The position numbers and the translations under genes are program-made. The notes under the pieces were generated by a model. The model was given only the letters and a program-made list of their open reading frames with translations. It had not been told where the DNA came from and searched no databases. Positions 1 to 5,499 of a DNA stretch of 7,419 nucleotides are shown here, one piece after another (within the stretch, counting starts at the first letter, position 1; each line of letters starts with the position of its first letter). This DNA is from Sphingomonadales bacterium (GTDB lineage: Bacteria; Pseudomonadota; Alphaproteobacteria; Sphingomonadales; Sphingomonadaceae): NCBI GenBank assembly GCA_017304125.1, contig JAFKLV010000075.1, positions 1-7,419 of the forward strand, read 5' to 3'.

Positions 1-512
1 TCGCCGCGCAACCCCTCGCAGATCACCGCCACCGCATCGGCGCGCCGCACCGCCCAGGTTTCCAGCGCGCGCGTCGCACGATAGCGCGCCGAGCCCTCGC
101 GCCCGGTGCCGTTGCCGACCGCCGCATCCTCCCAGAAAGCGCGAATTTCATAGACCAGCGGCAGCCCGCGCCGCCGCGCCACCCACAAAGCAGCCAAGGC
201 CCCCAGCACCGGTGAATGCGCGTGGAGCACATCCGGGCGATAATGTTCGACCACCGCATCGATGCGCCGCGCGAAGGCCGCGATCTCGGCCAGTTCGCCG
301 GCCGGCGCGGGCAAGGCGCGCGGCGGAACGGTGCGGTGGAAATCGATCCCGTCGACCCGCTCGAACGCCGCTTCGGTCTTGCCCTGCCGCGGGCCGGTGA
401 CCGCTGCGACGTCCCAGCCGCGCGCGATCTGCGCGGTCAGGATTGCGCGGGTACGGAAGGTGTAGCCGCTGTGCAGCGGCAGGCCGTGATCGAGGACATG
501 AAGAATACGCAT
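1..512 (-). CDS. Exosortase-A-associated glycosyltransferase, family 4 type (N-terminal 170 residues; C-terminus outside window)
   Basis: The reading frame opens at the ATG complementary to 510-512 and stays open to the window edge, so only the N-terminal donor/acceptor domain is visible. It begins MRILHVLDHGLPLHSGYTFR, with a glycine/tyrosine loop (residues 16-18) like that of GT4 (GT-B fold) sugar transferases. HAHSP follows at 97-101 and PLVYEIRAFWEDAA at 118-131; the YE-RA-WEDAA block is, from memory, characteristic of the PEP-CTERM/exosortase A-associated glycosyltransferase family (TIGR04063-like). These enzymes are thought to add a sugar from a nucleotide donor during exopolysaccharide synthesis at the cytoplasmic face of the inner membrane. 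An in-frame stop lies about 9 codons upstream, so this ATG is the first possible start, although no clear Shine-Dalgarno precedes it. It is divergent from an O-ligase-like gene of the same system, which supports the assignment. The family call is confident; the sugar is unknown. Confidence 0.88.
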   Translation of the reverse strand, partial: MRILHVLDHGLPLHSGYTFRTRAILTAQIARGWDVAAVTGPRQGKTEAAFERVDGIDFHRTVPPRALPAPAGELAEIAAFARRIDAVVEHYRPDVLHAHSPVLGALAALWVARRRGLPLVYEIRAFWEDAAVGNGTGREGSARYRATRALETWAVRRADAVAVICEGLRG

Positions 513-540
513 CGCGGGAATATGCTTGGCACAGGATCAT

Positions 541-555
541 TTAACGCCGCGTCAA
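541..555. promoter_or_regulatory. Imperfect palindrome / CtrA-like box in the divergent intergenic region
   Basis: The 15 bases TTAACGCCGCGTCAA form a palindrome with 7-base arms and one mismatched pair. They also read as TTAA-N7-TCAA, one base from the CtrA consensus TTAA-N7-TTAA of Alphaproteobacteria. The site lies between the leftward glycosyltransferase start (512) and the rightward small ORF (603), where a shared operator would be expected. Only position and motif support it; a chance match is quite possible. Confidence 0.25.
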
Positions 556-586
556 CCGCCATGCCGATAAAGCGGCGCCTCGCAGC

Positions 587-592
587 GAGGGA
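587..592 (+). promoter_or_regulatory. Ribosome binding site of the small membrane ORF
   Basis: GAGGGA lies 10 bases before the ATG at 603. It is the main reason to choose this start within a frame that stays open far upstream across the antisense glycosyltransferase gene. Confidence 0.5.
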
Positions 593-602
593 CGTGGCGC
601 CG

Positions 603-743
603 ATGATCGACAATTTTGCGCTCGGCCTGACGCATGGGCTGATGCTGCTCGCCGCGTGGCTGCTGCTGCGCCGGCCTGATCTCGATCGCGAAACCCCGCC
701 GCCGGGGCGCGACGCTCATCGGGAGCGCGATCCGCGTGCGTGA
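603..743 (+). CDS. Small single-pass membrane protein (46 aa) upstream of and overlapping the O-ligase gene
   Basis: I do not recognise a named family. The peptide begins MIDNFALGLTHGLMLLAAWL. Residues 5-22 are strongly hydrophobic and are followed by two arginines and a charged, proline-rich tail, suggesting one transmembrane helix with a cytoplasmic C-terminus. Three features argue that it is translated: a GAGGGA ribosome site 10 bases upstream, a hydrophobic segment that would be unusual in a random GC-rich frame, and a stop codon at 741-743 that overlaps the GTG start (736) of the next gene by 8 bases, as in translationally coupled pairs. The frame is open further upstream, but that part is antisense to the glycosyltransferase and has no protein character. 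A role as a small partner of the neighbouring ligase or exosortase pathway is only inference from position. Confidence 0.55.
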   Translation: MIDNFALGLTHGLMLLAAWLLLRRPDLDRETPPPGRDAHRERDPRA

Positions 744-2085
744 TCTCGCCTTCATCGCTTTTCTGCTCGCGTTGTTCGGGATGGGGCTGCGCCGCCCGTT
801 CCTGTTCGTGCTCGCCTACGTCTATATCGACATCGTCTCGCCGCAGCGACTGACCTATATGCTGCTCAACAGCCTGCCGATCTCGATGATCGCATTCGCG
901 GCCGCGTTCGGCGGCTGGCTGGTGTTCGACGACAAGAAGGATTGCCGCGTCGCGCCGCGGCAGGGGCTGATCCTGTTGCTGATCCTTTATTGCGGGATCA
1001 CCACGCGCACCGCCGATTTCCCGGTAGAAGCGCTCGATAAATGGGATTGGGTGTGGAAGGCGCTGGCCTTCGCCGCCTTCCTCCCGCTCACCCTGCGCAC
1101 GCGATTGCGGATCGAGGCGCTGCTGCTGTTCATGACCCTGTCGGCGTCGTCGATCATCATCGTCGGCGGGATCAAGACGGTGTTCTCGGGCGGCGGCTAT
1201 GGCGAGCTCAACCTGATGGTCGCCAACAATTCGGGGCTGTACGAGGGCAGCATCATCTCGGCGGTGGCGATCTGCATCGTCCCGATCGTGATGTGGCTGG
1301 CGCGCTACGGCACCGTGTTCGGCACCGGGCGGCCAGTGAAATTATTCGCTTATGCGCTGGTGTTCGCCTGCCTGCTGATCCCGGTCGGCACCTCGGCGCG
1401 CACCGGGCTGATGTGCATCGGGCTGCTCGCCCTGCTCACGCTGCGCGATGTGAAGCGGCCGATGCTCTATCTCGGCGCGCTCGCGGCGGCGGGGCTGGTC
1501 GCGGTGCCGTTCCTCCCCTCGGCGTTCAGCGACCGGATGGCGACGATCAAGACCTATCAGGCCGATGAATCCGCCTCGACCCGGCTCGCGGTGTGGCAAT
1601 GGACCTGGGAATACGCCAAGACCCATCCGTTCGGCGGCGGCTTCGAGGCGTATCGCCAGAATCAAATCCGCTACGATACCGTGGCGGTGAAGGGATCGGG
1701 GGCGTCGACCACCGTCGAGCGCAACCTGACGGTCGACAAGAGCCGCGCTTATCATTCGAGCTATTTCGAGATGCTCGGCGAACAGGGCTATCCCGGGCTG
1801 GCGCTGTGGCTGCTGCTCAGCCTGTCGGGGCTGATCCGCATGGAGATACTGCGCCGGCGCCACCGCGAGGGCGAATTCGCGTGGGGCGGCGCGCTGGCGG
1901 GGGCGCTGCAGCATGCGCATCTGATCTATCTGCTCGGCGGCGCCTTCGTCGGCATCGCCTTCCAGCCGTTCATCTATATGCTGATCGGCGCGCAGATCGG
2001 ACTCGATACCTACCTCACGCGTAAGCGCCGCGAGACCGTGTGGCGCCCGATGTTCGGCAAACGCCTGACGCCCGCCGCGGCGTAA
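736..2085 (+). CDS. Exosortase-A-associated O-glycosylation ligase / Wzy_C-type polymerase
   Basis: A 449-residue polytopic inner-membrane protein of the O-antigen ligase/polymerase superfamily, most like the exosortase A-associated O-ligase-like family (TIGR03097). It begins MRDLAFIAFLLALFGMGLRRP, with a characteristic SPQRLTY at 35-41. Hydrophobic helices fill roughly residues 1-262 and 352-428. The Wzy_C-like motif TSARTG is at 219-224. A large, probably periplasmic loop (about 263-345) carries HPFGGGFEAY at 297-306 and the conserved-type AYHSSYFEMLGEQGYPG at 338-354, with H340 a likely functional residue. Such proteins transfer or polymerise undecaprenyl-linked glycans; protein O-glycosylation by this subgroup is a family hypothesis, not shown here. 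The GTG start at 736 has GGGAG at 721-725 (10-base spacing) and overlaps the preceding small ORF by 8 bases, suggesting coupled translation. The divergent glycosyltransferase belongs to the same system. Confidence 0.9.
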   Translation: MRDLAFIAFLLALFGMGLRRPFLFVLAYVYIDIVSPQRLTYMLLNSLPISMIAFAAAFGGWLVFDDKKDCRVAPRQGLILLLILYCGITTRTADFPVEALDKWDWVWKALAFAAFLPLTLRTRLRIEALLLFMTLSASSIIIVGGIKTVFSGGGYGELNLMVANNSGLYEGSIISAVAICIVPIVMWLARYGTVFGTGRPVKLFAYALVFACLLIPVGTSARTGLMCIGLLALLTLRDVKRPMLYLGALAAAGLVAVPFLPSAFSDRMATIKTYQADESASTRLAVWQWTWEYAKTHPFGGGFEAYRQNQIRYDTVAVKGSGASTTVERNLTVDKSRAYHSSYFEMLGEQGYPGLALWLLLSLSGLIRMEILRRRHREGEFAWGGALAGALQHAHLIYLLGGAFVGIAFQPFIYMLIGAQIGLDTYLTRKRRETVWRPMFGKRLTPAAA

Positions 2086-2086
2086 G

Positions 2087-2135
2087 CTCCCTTCCTTTCT
2101 TTCCCCTTCTCCTTTCCCTTCTTCTCCCCTCCCTT
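2087..2135 (+). other. 49-base uninterrupted pyrimidine tract
   Basis: Every base from 2087 to 2135 is C or T, beginning directly after the O-ligase stop codon. It runs into the first palindrome of the repeat element, and a purine-rich stretch at about 2223-2258 mirrors it on the far side. Such tracts can adopt triplex structure or slow polymerases; no coding is seen. Confidence 0.8.
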
Positions 2136-2141
2136 GAACAA

Positions 2142-2173
2142 GGGAGGGGTCGGGGGTGGGTTGGTGTGGGGGG
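2142..2173 (+). other. Potential G-quadruplex (plus strand)
   Basis: Consecutive G runs at 2142-2144, 2146-2149, 2152-2156 and 2158-2160, separated by loops of 1-2 bases, satisfy the standard G3+N1-7 quadruplex pattern. A further run of six G lies at 2168-2173. Folding is inferred from pattern only. Confidence 0.55.
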
Positions 2174-2194
2174 CACCGGCTCGCCAGCCTCATA

Positions 2195-2217
2195 CCCACC
2201 CACCCCCAGCCCCTCCC
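2195..2217 (-). other. Potential G-quadruplex (minus strand)
   Basis: C runs at 2195-2197, 2199-2201, 2203-2207, 2210-2213 and 2215-2217 give at least four closely spaced G runs on the minus strand. This is the inverted counterpart of the plus-strand quadruplex motif in the left arm of the same element. Confidence 0.55.
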
Positions 2218-2279
2218 TTCACGAGGGAGGGGAGCAGGAGCGGAAGGGAGGAGCGGAGCCAAACCCACGTCGGACGGCC

Positions 2280-2304
2280 GGAACCGCGCATTGGACGTTT
2301 CGTT
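2280..2304 (+). promoter_or_regulatory. Candidate EcfG-type general-stress promoter for the MscS gene
   Basis: GGAAC at 2280-2284 and CGTT at 2301-2304 are separated by exactly 16 bases. This matches the consensus GGAAC-N16/17-CGTT recognised by EcfG, the PhyR-controlled general stress sigma factor of Alphaproteobacteria. Transcription would start near 2311, giving a leader of about 68 bases before the ATG at 2379. The leader contains a possible hairpin (AAGGCG 2319-2324 with CGCCTT 2336-2341). I found no other copy of this spaced motif when scanning the window by eye. Osmotic and stress functions are typical of this regulon, which fits the downstream gene. Confidence 0.6.
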
Positions 2305-2367
2305 ACGAACAGGTATCGAAGGCGGCGAAGCATATCGCCTTGCCCGCTTTTTCCCGCGCGGCCCGAC

Positions 2368-2373
2368 AAGGAA
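2368..2373 (+). promoter_or_regulatory. Ribosome binding site fixing the MscS-family start
   Basis: AAGGAA sits 5 bases before the ATG at 2379. It decides this start, because the frame stays open upstream to 2040 through the repeat element, where the encoded sequence is low-complexity and not protein-like. Confidence 0.6.
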
Positions 2374-2378
2374 ACGAC

Positions 2379-3542
2379 ATGAGCAACACCAGCGCCCCGG
2401 CCAAGGCGCCCATCCTGCCCCGTGAAGATTGGAACAGCCAGTTCGAGGCGCTCTATCATTCGAGCGTCACCTGGATCGCCACCCATTGGCTGCAGATCGC
2501 GATCGCCTGCGGCATCGGCCTCGGCATTGCCGCACTGTTGATGTGGCTGCGCAGCTTTGCCGCCAAATTGATCGAGCGCAGCAAGAAACTCGGGCTGGGC
2601 TGGCCGGTGGTGTTCGGGCGCGCGATCCAGCGCACCAACAATTACTTCATCATCCTGCTCACGATCCGGCTGGTGGAGGGCTATGCCGGCGCACCGCGCC
2701 CCGTCTCCGCCACGATCCATTTCCTGTTCACGATCGTCGCGGTGTTCCAGGCCGCGATCTGGGCGCGCGAGGTGATCCTCGGCGCGATCGAGAACCGCAC
2801 CCACTCCGAACATTATTCGGGCGAGGCGTTGATGAGCGCGATGGGGCTGATCCGCGTGCTGGTCAGCTTCGCCCTGTTCGCGATCGCGCTGATCGTCGTG
2901 CTCGACAATCTCGGGGTCAACGTCACCGGGCTGGTCGCCGGCCTCGGCGTCGGCGGCATCGCGATCGGCCTTGCCGCGCAGGGCATCTTCGCCGATCTGT
3001 TCGCGGCACTGGCGATCATCTTCGACCGGCCGTTCCGTCGCGGCGACGCGATCTCCTATGAGAATTCCGGGGGAACGGTGGAGGAAATCGGGCTCAAGTC
3101 GACCCGTATCCGCGGCACCAACGGCGAAGAGCGGATCATCTCCAACCGCAAATTGCTCGACAAGGAAATCTGCAACAACACCCGGCGCCAGTTCCGCCGC
3201 ACCACCTTCACGCTGGGGATCGCCTATCAGACCCCGATCGAGACGCTGCAGGCCTTCCCCGATCTGGTGAAGGGCGTGATCGAGGCCAGCGGCCTGATCT
3301 TCGTCCGCTGCGGCTTCATCAAGTTCAGCGCATCGACGCTCGATTTCGATATCGAGTTCGACAGCGACACGCCCGAATTCGCCGCAGCGTTCGAGGGGCG
3401 GCACAAAGTGGGTATCGGGCTCATTCGCATGTGCGCCGAGCACAATATCTCGATCCCCTATCCGACGCAGGTCTCGATGACCGCCGCGCCGGATGGGAAA
3501 CTGATCATGCCCTATCCCGAAAGCGACTCGGCGAGCCATTAA
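2379..3542 (+). CDS. MscS-family small-conductance mechanosensitive ion channel
   Basis: A 387-residue inner-membrane channel of the MscS family, which opens under membrane tension to release solutes during hypo-osmotic shock. A short polar N-terminus is followed by hydrophobic helices at about 35-57, 86-99, 110-130 and 153-176. Then comes the pore-lining TM3-type helix at about 183-214, rich in Gly/Ala (VTGLVAGLGVGGIAIGLAAQ at 182-201), running into FDRPFRRGDAI at 215-225, the hallmark entry to the cytoplasmic beta domain. The soluble vestibule occupies the rest, with RIRGTNGEERIISNRKLL (243-260) and IPYPTQ (359-364) typical of the family. It is longer than the 286-residue E. coli MscS and has probably two extra N-terminal helices. 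The start ATG has AAGGAA upstream. A candidate EcfG stress promoter at 2280-2304 suggests general-stress control. No convincing terminator follows. Confidence 0.92.
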   Translation: MSNTSAPAKAPILPREDWNSQFEALYHSSVTWIATHWLQIAIACGIGLGIAALLMWLRSFAAKLIERSKKLGLGWPVVFGRAIQRTNNYFIILLTIRLVEGYAGAPRPVSATIHFLFTIVAVFQAAIWAREVILGAIENRTHSEHYSGEALMSAMGLIRVLVSFALFAIALIVVLDNLGVNVTGLVAGLGVGGIAIGLAAQGIFADLFAALAIIFDRPFRRGDAISYENSGGTVEEIGLKSTRIRGTNGEERIISNRKLLDKEICNNTRRQFRRTTFTLGIAYQTPIETLQAFPDLVKGVIEASGLIFVRCGFIKFSASTLDFDIEFDSDTPEFAAAFEGRHKVGIGLIRMCAEHNISIPYPTQVSMTAAPDGKLIMPYPESDSASH

Positions 3543-3602
3543 GCGATCTGCCTCGCCCGTCCCTGAAGAAGCCGGGAGCAGAAATTTCGAACATCGGGTT
3601 CG

Positions 3603-3620
3603 GCCGCGATCGGCTTGATT
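3603..3620 (+). terminator. Weak possible terminator after the MscS gene
   Basis: GCCG (3603-3606) and CGGC (3611-3614) can pair around CGAT and are followed by TTGATTT. A second small hairpin (CGAAC 3588-3592 with GTTCG 3598-3602) lies just before. The stems are short, so this is a tentative call only. Confidence 0.2.
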
Positions 3621-3643
3621 TCCCTAGCAGCAACACCAATTTT
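3615..3643 (+). promoter_or_regulatory. Tentative sigma-70-like promoter for the MaoC/thiolase pair
   Basis: TTGATT (3615-3620), a 17-base spacer and AATTTT (3638-3643) give a partial match in the otherwise non-coding 3543-3740 gap. An alternative is the better -35 box TTGACT at 3685-3690, but the hexamer 17 bases further on (TGCGCT) is a poor -10. A small hairpin (TGCGC 3708-3712 with GCGCA 3717-3721) precedes the ribosome site. None is decisive. Confidence 0.25.
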
Positions 3644-3731
3644 CAAGCATGCGGTCAGCCAAGACTTGCAGCGGCGGGCGTTCCTTGACTACAGGGAGCG
3701 ACCACGCTGCGCTGCGGCGCAAAACATCGAT

Positions 3732-3737
3732 GGAGGG
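3732..3737 (+). promoter_or_regulatory. Ribosome binding site deciding the GTG start of the MaoC gene
   Basis: GGAGGG lies just before the GTG at 3741, with 4 bases between GGAGG and the start. The in-frame ATG at 3756 would be about 18 bases away, too far, so GTG is preferred. Confidence 0.55.
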
Positions 3738-3740
3738 ATT

Positions 3741-4190
3741 GTGACCCCGGACGAGATGAAGGCCAGCATCGGCAAGGAAAGCGTTTCCGAGTGGATCGAG
3801 GTGACGCAGGAGATGATCAACCAGTTCGCCGACGCGACCGGCGATCATCAGTTCATCCACGTCGACCCTGAGCGCGCCAAGCTGACCCCGTTCGGCACCA
3901 CGATCGCGCACGGCTTCCTCACCCTTTCGCTGCTGCCGCAGCTCAGCGCCAAGAACCCCGGCATGCCGCGGCTCGACGGGGTGAAGATGGGGGTCAATTA
4001 CGGCGGCAACAAAGTGCGCTTCCTCGCGCCGGTGCCGTCGGGCTCGCGCGTCCGCGGCCGTTCGAAGATCACCGAATTCGAGGAAAAGCGCCCCGGCCAG
4101 TTCCAGTTCACCACCGAAACGACGGTGGAGATCGAGGGCAAGGACAAGCCCGCGATGATCGCTGAATGGATCACGCAGGTCTTCGCCTGA
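3741..4190 (+). CDS. MaoC-type hot-dog dehydratase (NodN/PhaJ-like enoyl-CoA hydratase)
   Basis: A 149-residue single hot-dog-fold protein, the usual length for stand-alone MaoC-domain hydratases, which add water to trans-2-enoyl-CoA to give (R)-3-hydroxyacyl-CoA. The hydratase motif reads FADATGDHQFIHVDPERA at residues 29-46. D35 and H40 have the same five-residue spacing as the catalytic Asp31/His36 pair of PhaJ, and AHGF at 56-59 is the conserved segment that follows. The true substrate (fatty acyl-CoA, branched acids or a PHA precursor) cannot be read from sequence. The start is taken as GTG with GGAGG immediately upstream; an in-frame ATG at 3756 is the alternative. The open frame continues upstream to 3615 but that part is not protein-like. 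A thiolase follows after 48 bases on the same strand, indicating a shared acyl-CoA role. Confidence 0.85.
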   Translation: MTPDEMKASIGKESVSEWIEVTQEMINQFADATGDHQFIHVDPERAKLTPFGTTIAHGFLTLSLLPQLSAKNPGMPRLDGVKMGVNYGGNKVRFLAPVPSGSRVRGRSKITEFEEKRPGQFQFTTETTVEIEGKDKPAMIAEWITQVFA

Positions 4191-4238
4191 CCCCCTAGAC
4201 ACCAGCCTTATCCGACTGATCTTTCAGGAGAGCATCAC

Positions 4239-5417
4239 ATGCGTTCCGCCCTTATCGTTTCCACCGCCCGCACCCCGATCGGCCGCGCCTATCGCGGGGC
4301 GTTCAACAACCTCCCGTCCCCCACCCTCGCCAGCCACGCGATCCGCGCCGCCGTCGAGCGCGCCAAGATCGACGGTGCCGAGGTGCAGGACGTGGTGCTC
4401 GGCGCCGCGCTGCAGCAGGGCGCGCAGGCGACCAATATCGCGCGCACCTCGCTGCTCCGCGCCGGCTTGCCGGTGACGGTGTCGGGCATGTCGGTCGACC
4501 GCCAGTGCGCCTCGGGGCTGATGGCGATCGCCACCGCCGCCAAGGAGATCATGGTCGACAATATGGATGTCGCGATCGGCGGCGGCGTCGAATCGATCAG
4601 CCTCGTCCAGACCCCGCAGATGCGCGTGCAGCCCGACCCCGAACTGGTCGCGATGCACAAGGACATCTACATGCCGATGCTGCAGACCGCCGAAGTGGTC
4701 GCCAAGCGTTACGGCATCAGCCGCGACGCGCAGGACGAATATGCCTTCCAGTCGCAGCAGCGCACCGCCGCCGCGCAGGCCGCGGGCAAGTTCGACGACG
4801 AGATCGTCAGCGTCACCGCCAATATGGCGGTGGTCAACAAGGAGACCAAGGAAGTCTCCTATAAGGAAGTGACGCTCGCCAAGGACGAGGGCAACCGCCC
4901 GGAGACCACGCTGGAGGGGCTGAAGGCGCTCCAGCCGGTGCTCGGCCCCGATCTCAACATCACCGCCGGCAATGCCTCGCAGCTGTCGGACGGCGCCGCC
5001 GCGAGCGTGCTGATGGAGGAGAAGCTGGCCGAGCAGCGCGGGCTGCAGCCGCTCGGCCGCTATGTCGGCATGGCGGTCGCCGGCACCGAGCCCGACGAGA
5101 TGGGGATCGGCCCGGTGTTCGCGATCCCGAAACTGCTCGACCGGTTCAACCTCAAGATGGACGATATCGGGCTGTGGGAGCTCAACGAGGCGTTCGCGGT
5201 GCAGGTGCTCTATTGCCGCGACAAGCTCGGCATCCCCAATGAGCTGCTCAACGTCAACGGCGGCGCGATCTCGATCGGCCACCCCTATGGCATGTCCGGC
5301 GCCCGCATGACCGGCCACGCGCTGATCGAGGGCAGGCGCCGCGGCGCGAAATATGTCGTCGTCACGATGTGCATCGGCGGCGGTATGGGCGCGGCGGGGC
5401 TGTTCGAGGTCCTGTAA
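4239..5417 (+). CDS. Thiolase (acetyl-CoA C-acyltransferase/acetyltransferase)
   Basis: A 392-residue cytoplasmic thiolase, full length for the family. It catalyses CoA-dependent cleavage of 3-ketoacyl-CoA, or the reverse Claisen condensation of acyl-CoAs. The N-terminus has ARTPIGRAYRG (10-20). The nucleophilic cysteine is C90 in DRQCASG (87-93). Then come NEAFA (316-320) with N316, GGAISIGHPYGMSGAR (341-356) with H348, and CIGGGMGAAG (378-387) with acid/base C378. Numbering almost equals that of Zoogloea thiolase (C89, H348, C378), so all catalytic residues are present. AGGAG at 4226-4230 lies 8 bases before the ATG. The 48-base gap after the MaoC hydratase suggests one transcription unit for acyl-CoA turnover, ended by the strong hairpin at 5448-5471. 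Chain-length preference, and degradative versus biosynthetic use, cannot be decided here. Confidence 0.93.
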   Translation: MRSALIVSTARTPIGRAYRGAFNNLPSPTLASHAIRAAVERAKIDGAEVQDVVLGAALQQGAQATNIARTSLLRAGLPVTVSGMSVDRQCASGLMAIATAAKEIMVDNMDVAIGGGVESISLVQTPQMRVQPDPELVAMHKDIYMPMLQTAEVVAKRYGISRDAQDEYAFQSQQRTAAAQAAGKFDDEIVSVTANMAVVNKETKEVSYKEVTLAKDEGNRPETTLEGLKALQPVLGPDLNITAGNASQLSDGAAASVLMEEKLAEQRGLQPLGRYVGMAVAGTEPDEMGIGPVFAIPKLLDRFNLKMDDIGLWELNEAFAVQVLYCRDKLGIPNELLNVNGGAISIGHPYGMSGARMTGHALIEGRRRGAKYVVVTMCIGGGMGAAGLFEVL

Positions 5418-5447
5418 CCAGCCAGCCCCGACGGGCGAAAAACAAGA

Positions 5448-5482
5448 CCCCGGCCGTTCGCGCGGCCGGGGCCTTTGTCATT
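5448..5482 (+). terminator. Rho-independent terminator after the thiolase gene
   Basis: CCCCGGCCG (5448-5456) pairs perfectly with CGGCCGGGG (5463-5471) around a TTCGCG loop and is followed by the T-rich stretch 5474-5482 (interrupted by GTCA). An A-rich stretch precedes the stem, so it could also act in the opposite direction. It separates the acyl-CoA genes from dinB. Confidence 0.82.
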
Positions 5483-5484
5483 TC

Positions 5485-5499
5485 GTTCGCGCCCTGTTC
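5485..5499 (+). promoter_or_regulatory. LexA (SOS) box upstream of dinB
   Basis: GTTC (5485-5488), seven bases, GTTC (5496-5499) is an exact match to the GTTC-N7-GTTC direct repeat bound by LexA in Alphaproteobacteria. It lies 33 bases before the GTG start of dinB, a classic SOS gene. A possible -35 box, TTGTCA (5475-5480), sits just upstream, so LexA would occupy the spacer; the -10 region (around 5498-5503) is weak. I noticed no other such repeat in the window. Confidence 0.75.

Larger units (their letters stand above)
2126..2232. repeat. REP-like inverted pair of palindromic G/C-tract units
   Basis: Two palindromes stand in opposite orientation. The left (2126-2149) is a perfect 24-base palindrome with 11-base arms, CCCCTCCCTTG/CAAGGGAGGGG. 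The right (2210-2232) has 9-base arms CCCCTCCCT/AGGGAGGGG around TCACG. The flanks are also inverted copies: 2141-2165 matches the complement of 2194-2218 at 22 of 25 positions. This resembles paired bacterial interspersed palindromic elements; from memory, CCCCTCCC...GGGAGGGG intergenic units are frequent in sphingomonad genomes. It may act as a transcription barrier or mRNA stabiliser between the ligase and mscS-type genes; there is no T-run to mark a simple terminator. Confidence 0.75.

Noticed and set aside
148..540. Minus-strand frame of 130 codons starting at 540
   Set aside because: Out of frame with the recognisable glycosyltransferase, whose real start is the ATG complementary to 510-512.
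216..602. Plus-strand open frame opposite the glycosyltransferase, continuous with the small membrane ORF
   Set aside because: The part before 603 is antisense to a clearly recognisable glycosyltransferase and has no protein character; only 603-743 is supported.
1342..2268. Open frame of 308 codons on the minus strand across the ligase 3' end and repeat
   Set aside because: Begins inside the G/C-tract repeat and has no protein-like features; shadow of the ligase gene.
2319..2352. Hairpin AAGGCG/CGCCTT followed by TTTTT as a terminator or riboswitch in the MscS leader
   Set aside because: The stem is only 6 base pairs with an 11-base loop and the T-run is 6 bases away; it matches no riboswitch class I know.
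2040..2378. N-terminal extension of the MscS-family protein to 500 residues
   Set aside because: The extra 113 residues are translated repeat sequence (Pro/Gly/Ser-rich), and a good ribosome site precedes the ATG at 2379.
2190..3539. Long open frame (449 codons) on the minus strand opposite the MscS gene
   Set aside because: Low-complexity charged translation with no hydrophobic or domain structure; the plus-strand channel protein is unmistakable.
4224..5318. Long open frame (364 codons) on the minus strand opposite the thiolase gene
   Set aside because: The translation is rich in Arg, Ala, Gly, His and Asp, with no recognisable domain; it is an antisense effect of high-GC codon use, and the plus strand encodes a complete thiolase.
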